Notes under the pieces: generated by a model
What the model was told of the DNA's origin: nothing
Databases searched by the model: none
Seen by the model: the letters and a program-made list of their open reading frames with translations, nothing else
Position numbers and translations under genes: made by a program
In this document: in pieces, positions 21,057 to 24,560 of the stretch
Layout of the letters: the number at the start of each line of letters is the position of its first letter
Numbering within the stretch: position 1 is the stretch's first letter
Origin: JAWVZH01 sp033722295
GTDB lineage: Bacteria > Bacteroidota > Bacteroidia > Chitinophagales > Saprospiraceae
Length of the DNA stretch: 24,560 bases
Assembly: GCA_033722295.1 (NCBI GenBank)
Contig: JAWVZH010000030.1
Location: 1-24,560 of the forward strand
Direction: 5' to 3'

Positions 21057-22316
21057 TTATTCCACATTTACAATATATGGCCTGAATATAAATACAGCGG
21101 CTGAAACACATACCAGGCCAACAATAGCATAAGGTATCTTATCTATTTTTTCGAAAATGTTGATAGCAATTGCCAGTCCACATGAAGCAGCACCGACCAG
21201 CGAGATCCATTTGAACTTTACTTTCTGTTGAAAGGCGATCATATTCACCGTTCCGAACGTGAATAAAAAGATAATACTCGCCGCATCAACCAGACTGTCC
21301 AGACTTCCTATGACGGACAATATAGCCGCAAGCCCTGCAATTGTCAATATGGCGTAATAAGGAATGTTCTTGTCATTCTCTTTTAAAAATATATTAGGCA
21401 AGTCCCTTTTTTTTGCCACACTTTCCATTAGCCTTCCAGTTGAGAACAATGTGGCGTTAATAGCGGATCCAGTGGAAAAAGCTGCCGCTAAAGTCACGAT
21501 CAATAAACCCGCTACCCCAAGAGTCCTATGCCCTACATTGGAAAGAGCGACTTCCTTTTTCTCGATGAGCGCCTCCGCACCAATCAGCATTATTGATCCA
21601 ACAGTTACCATGACATAAATAATTATGACTGCTATGACGGCCCAGATCGTCGCTTTTGGAAGAGTATGATCTGGCTCCTTTAAGTCCTCATAATCGTATG
21701 ACAATAGTTGAAATCCCTCATAAGCCATAAATATTGTTGCTGCTCCGATGATGAAAGCATACCAGGGTGTGGGGCTTATGCTCGTGGTTAATTGCTCCGG
21801 AGCCCACTGTACTATTCCGTATACGGCAATACCCATAAGAACCAATAGTTTACCATATACCGTAACTATCTCAAATGTCGAAGCATTGCTCACGCCCTTT
21901 AAGTTTACAAATGTGAGAAAGGCAATTATTAACAAACCCAATAAACGAGGAAACCATGGGCCAAAGTCAAATACTTGGGCTATATAATGTCCAAAAGTAA
22001 ATGCGTATACCGCAATCGTCAGAATATACCCAAGGATCAATATCCAGGAAAGACTACCAGCAAAACCTTTGTGGTCGATCTCCCTTAAAAAAATAAAAGC
22101 ACCTCCTCCTTCTTTATATTTTATTGAAAGCCGACTGTAACTGTGCGCTGATATCAGTGCTATAATGCCGGCAAGCACAAAACTCAACCATGCCCATTGT
22201 CCTGCAACCTCTATAATGACACCGAGCACAGAAAATATACCGCCTCCGATCATGCCTCCAACAGCCATGGCCCAGGTCGCATTAAAGCTCATTTTGTTTT
22301 TGCCTTTCTCCTTCAT
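21057..22316 (-). CDS. APC-family amino acid/amine permease
   Basis: A 419-aa inner-membrane transporter of the amino acid-polyamine-organocation superfamily with about 12 helices, likely a proton- or gradient-coupled importer; the substrate is not predictable. Helix 1 has the unwound glycine-rich substrate motif MAVGGMIGGGIFSVLG, and helix 6 falls around IIGAATIFMAYEGFQLLSYD. The ATG at 22316 is preferred: an in-frame TTG at 22334 would lie within the TAATTTTG promoter box. The stop is at 21057. The gene stands alone with about 100 nt before it. Confidence 0.9.
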   Translation of the reverse strand: MKEKGKNKMSFNATWAMAVGGMIGGGIFSVLGVIIEVAGQWAWLSFVLAGIIALISAHSYSRLSIKYKEGGGAFIFLREIDHKGFAGSLSWILILGYILTIAVYAFTFGHYIAQVFDFGPWFPRLLGLLIIAFLTFVNLKGVSNASTFEIVTVYGKLLVLMGIAVYGIVQWAPEQLTTSISPTPWYAFIIGAATIFMAYEGFQLLSYDYEDLKEPDHTLPKATIWAVIAVIIIYVMVTVGSIMLIGAEALIEKKEVALSNVGHRTLGVAGLLIVTLAAAFSTGSAINATLFSTGRLMESVAKKRDLPNIFLKENDKNIPYYAILTIAGLAAILSVIGSLDSLVDAASIIFLFTFGTVNMIAFQQKVKFKWISLVGAASCGLAIAINIFEKIDKIPYAIVGLVCVSAAVFIFRPYIVNVE

Positions 22317-22331
22317 ATGTTTTGCAGAATC

Positions 22332-22339
22332 CAAAATTA
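22332..22339 (-). promoter_or_regulatory. Possible -7 promoter box of the APC permease gene
   Basis: The minus strand reads TAATTTTG, matching TAnnTTTG, 15 nt before the ATG at 22316. No clear -33 element is seen. If used, the mRNA leader is very short. Confidence 0.4.
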
Positions 22340-22439
22340 CCTCAAACCGCTGTACTCATGAATATGATTAAACGACTTATTCCGAGGCAACCCCTATCTG
22401 TGGCAAGCCCCTATTTCAGCATTAGTCTACATATAATTC

Positions 22440-22895
22440 TCACTTATTTTCCAGTCTCCTGATCATTCTTTTCATTTCTGCTATCTCTTTTTCCTGTGCC
22501 CTAATTATTTCTTCAGCCAGTCTTCTCACGTCGGGATCACTCAACTCTGCCCTGTTACTTGTGAGAATGGCAATGGAATGATGCGGGATCATCGCCTTCA
22601 TCCATTTTATGTCCTCAATTGGGATTTGTTGCCTGACAAAGAAAGTAGAGGTTGCCATCAGTATTACACTAATAATAATGATAGCTGCATTCTTTATCCT
22701 GTTGCCGAACATACTCCTCATAAACAAAAACATAATTATCGCCATGGCACCAATACCGATCAAGGTCATATACATCCTTGTCCAACTGAAAAAAACGTGG
22801 CTAACCTCATAGGTGTTGAAGTACATCGTAATGTACATGGAAATAGCCGAGCAGAAAAGCATCAGGCTGAACTTTGTATACATTCCTTCCTTCAT
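22440..22895 (-). CDS. DUF305-containing membrane protein
   Basis: A 151-aa protein. Three membrane helices (about 8-28, 36-58, 70-88) precede a helical DUF305 segment with MKAMIPHHSIAILTSNRA and conserved His residues, then a charged helix (EEIIRAQEKEIAEMKRMI). DUF305 is a ferritin-like four-helix-type domain often found with copper or heavy-metal resistance genes. This short membrane-bound form is common in Bacteroidota. The HH pair could bind metal, but the function is unproven. An ATG four codons later (22883) is an alternative start. A 10-bp inverted repeat lies 31 nt upstream. Confidence 0.88.
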   Translation of the reverse strand: MKEGMYTKFSLMLFCSAISMYITMYFNTYEVSHVFFSWTRMYMTLIGIGAMAIIMFLFMRSMFGNRIKNAAIIIISVILMATSTFFVRQQIPIEDIKWMKAMIPHHSIAILTSNRAELSDPDVRRLAEEIIRAQEKEIAEMKRMIRRLENK

Positions 22896-22925
22896 GTAAT
22901 ATTTATTTTAAAATTCCTATATAAT

Positions 22926-22958
22926 ATCTGAATTTCACTTATCTGGGAAAATTCAGAT
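22926..22958 (-). promoter_or_regulatory. 10-bp inverted repeat upstream of the DUF305 gene
   Basis: ATCTGAATTT (22926-22935) and AAATTCAGAT (22949-22958) are perfect inverted repeats with a 13-nt spacer. The site is between the MgtC-family stop and the DUF305 start on the same strand. The AT-rich stem without a T-run suggests an operator more than a terminator. Confidence 0.4.
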
Positions 22959-23007
22959 GTGGAACAAAATGTTTTTTTAATATCCAAACTCGAATTACCC
23001 ATACCCT

Positions 23008-23472
23008 TCATTCTTCCTCTTTCTCCGGCTGATCCTCATCAAGTTCTGCTTTATCTTTGCGTTTCAATGGGGTGGCAAAACGAAGGATCAGAAAATTGAT
23101 GAGGGATAATAGTAAAGCGATCTCATACAGTTGTTGTGCAACTGATATTCCGATAGCCCCAGTATTCCATATACTGGCGGCGGTAGCCGTACCTAAGACA
23201 GTGCCACGTGTTTTCAGTATGGCTCCACCTCCGATGAATCCCATTCCGGTAATGATACCATACGTCACCCTGGCGGTAGCATCATCACCTTCAAATACTG
23301 CCATGCCCAGCAACATATAGGCACAGGAGGCGATCGAGACCAGGGGAAAGGTTCTCAAACCTGCGCCGCGAGCCTTGTGCTCACGATTGTAGGCCACAGG
23401 TATGGCCAGTACAAATGCAATACCCAATTGGGTGAGGTTGAATGTGATCTGAGGCCAATCTATTTCAAACAT
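23008..23472 (-). CDS. MgtC/SapB-family membrane protein
   Basis: A 154-aa protein of the MgtC/SapB family. The segment VAYNREHKARGAGLRTFPLVSI followed by YGIITGMGFIGGGAILK and LGTATAASIWNTGAIGI is diagnostic. About four to five helices are followed by a charged tail (RKDKAELDEDQPEKEEE). Members affect magnesium homeostasis or F-type ATPase activity in some pathogens, but for this short environmental type the role is unknown. The ATG at 23472 is immediately preceded by an AT run (atatatat). The gene is upstream of and on the same strand as the DUF305 gene with a 112-nt gap. Confidence 0.92.
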   Translation of the reverse strand: MFEIDWPQITFNLTQLGIAFVLAIPVAYNREHKARGAGLRTFPLVSIASCAYMLLGMAVFEGDDATARVTYGIITGMGFIGGGAILKTRGTVLGTATAASIWNTGAIGISVAQQLYEIALLLSLINFLILRFATPLKRKDKAELDEDQPEKEEE

Positions 23473-23639
23473 ATATATATTCTCTTTAAAATGTAATTTA
23501 AAAACTTTCGGTTGAAGGGGCTATGAAATAATGTCCTCGATAATATCCTGAACTCAAATATTACTTCAGCTCTTGCCTTAATGTCCAATTCATTTATCTT
23601 TTTTAACTTAAACAGATCTTTGATCAGTCTTTCGGTATC

Positions 23640-24074
23640 ATGAAACTGTCCACCGAGATCTTAATTGCCAGGCCCCTGGAAGATGTGTTCGCCTATTGGG
23701 CAGACCTGGAACGGGCCGGTGAATGGGCAGCACCCGTTATAGAACGCCGGAAACTCACGGAAGGACCCGTAAGGGTAGGCTCGCAATTCCTGGCGATCGA
23801 TCAATTCCCGGGCCAGCGCGTGGAATTCATCGTTGAGGTCACGGCCTTCCAACCCAACGAGTTGATGGCGGCCACATGGAATAAACCCATGAAAGGTGGG
23901 TGGAAAGCTACATTCTCGCCGCATCCGGAGGGTACCAGGCTCCATGTAGAAGCGGAGATGATCCCCACAGGATTTCTGAAATTACTCTCTCCCATACTCA
24001 TGCCATGGGCAAAACGGGCTATGAAGAAGGATTTTTCGGCTTTCAAGCAGAGGCTGGAGGAGGGCAGGGCATAA
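23640..24074 (+). CDS. SRPBCC-family protein (polyketide cyclase/START-like)
   Basis: A 144-aa protein with the START/Bet v1-like fold pattern. It begins KLSTEILIARPLEDVFAYWADLERAGEWAAPV, the usual strand-helix entry with the conserved Trp. Middle strands follow (VGSQFLAIDQF, then ELMAATWNKP and GTRLHVEAEM), and a long C-terminal helix (MKKDFSAFKQRLEEGR). Such proteins bind hydrophobic ligands in a central cavity; the ligand is unknown. No signal peptide is seen, so it is cytoplasmic. It is divergent from the MgtC-family gene and 112 nt upstream of the MarC-family gene. Confidence 0.9.
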   Translation: MKLSTEILIARPLEDVFAYWADLERAGEWAAPVIERRKLTEGPVRVGSQFLAIDQFPGQRVEFIVEVTAFQPNELMAATWNKPMKGGWKATFSPHPEGTRLHVEAEMIPTGFLKLLSPILMPWAKRAMKKDFSAFKQRLEEGRA

Positions 24075-24186
24075 GGCTTCATGAGCCAGGCAGCATCCAA
24101 CCAATTACAATTTACAGACCATTAACATCCGCCCCATTGCCCAGTCTCCCAGGTCGATCTATTTTCGCGCGCTAATTCCATTTAAT

Positions 24187-24560
24187 ATGAATTTACAAGC
24201 CATTCTCAGTGTTACCCTGATCCTGTTTTCCATCATTGATATCCTGGGAAGTATACCGATCATTATTTCCCTTAAAAAGAAGGGGCTTAAGATCGAAGCC
24301 CTTCGCGCAACGTTGGCCTCAGCAGCTATTATGATCGCTTTTCTATTCGTAGGCGAACGCTTGTTGTCCCTTTTCGGTGTGGACATTCATTCCTTTGCCA
24401 TCGCTGGTGGCCTGGTCATTTTCATCATAGGCATGGAAATGATCCTCGGCATCGACATATTCCACAACGACGAGGAGGAAATGAAAAAGGCTTCAGTATT
24501 TCCTATTGCCTTTCCGCTGATCGCCGGGGCAGGAACGCTGACTACCATCCTTTCGCTGCG
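24187..24560 (+). CDS. MarC-family integral membrane protein, 3' end outside the window
   Basis: The first 124 codons of a MarC/UPF0056-family protein. The segments LILFSIIDILGSIPIIISLKKKG, FGVDIHSFAIAGGLVIFIIGMEMILG and FPIAFPLIAGAGTLTTIL are characteristic. At least three to four membrane helices are visible in the available part. Despite the name, the family is not reliably linked to multiple antibiotic resistance, and its transported substrate is unknown. The ATG at 24187 places the first helix at the N-terminus as expected. The product continues past the right edge of the window. Confidence 0.92.
   Translation, partial: MNLQAILSVTLILFSIIDILGSIPIIISLKKKGLKIEALRATLASAAIMIAFLFVGERLLSLFGVDIHSFAIAGGLVIFIIGMEMILGIDIFHNDEEEMKKASVFPIAFPLIAGAGTLTTILSL

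Overview
The window comes from a member of the phylum Bacteroidota, with a Saprospiria-like flavour (the class is an inference). The phylum call rests on two secreted proteins with type IX secretion (T9SS) C-terminal sorting domains, several TAnnTTTG-type -7 promoter boxes, lipoproteins next to ECF sigma / outer-membrane-barrel genes, and near absence of Shine-Dalgarno sites. No rRNA, tRNA, CRISPR array, phage gene or transposase was seen.

Layout. 1-3.5 kb (minus strand): the 5' part of trhO, a ComF-type phosphoribosyltransferase, a DegQ/HtrA-type periplasmic protease with a clear terminator, and a small TPR-like membrane protein. 3.7-7.4 kb (plus): a three-gene operon of surface lipoprotein, ECF sigma factor, and an inner-membrane-anchored protein that ends in an outer-membrane beta-barrel. 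7.5-9.0 kb (minus): an ALDH7-type aldehyde dehydrogenase. 9.1-9.75 kb: 2.8 copies of a roughly 232-bp hairpin-rich repeat. 9.86-12.45 kb (plus): ABC ATPase, permease with a His-rich loop, and a CxxC DUF3299-like protein, a probable metal (zinc?) transport operon. It is followed by folE from its own promoter and by yidD. 13.5-16.1 kb (minus): a large Asp-box beta-propeller T9SS protein. 16.3-17.2 kb: lgt. 17.4-19.2 kb (plus): small Cys-motif protein, outer-membrane protein and His-rich lipoprotein, a candidate metal-handling operon bracketed by two heptanucleotide tandem arrays. 19.3-20.6 kb (minus): a second Asp-box T9SS protein. 21.0-23.5 kb (minus): APC permease, DUF305 membrane protein and MgtC-family protein. 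23.6 kb to the end (plus): an SRPBCC protein and the start of a MarC-family protein.

Three loci stand out as possible little-described systems. One is the sigma factor whose co-transcribed partner could span both membranes. The second is the ABC/DUF3299-like operon beside the zinc enzyme gene folE, with an AT-rich dyad over its promoter. The third is the Cys-motif / OMP / His-rich-lipoprotein operon. Assignments to metals are inference; the motifs themselves are visible in the sequence.
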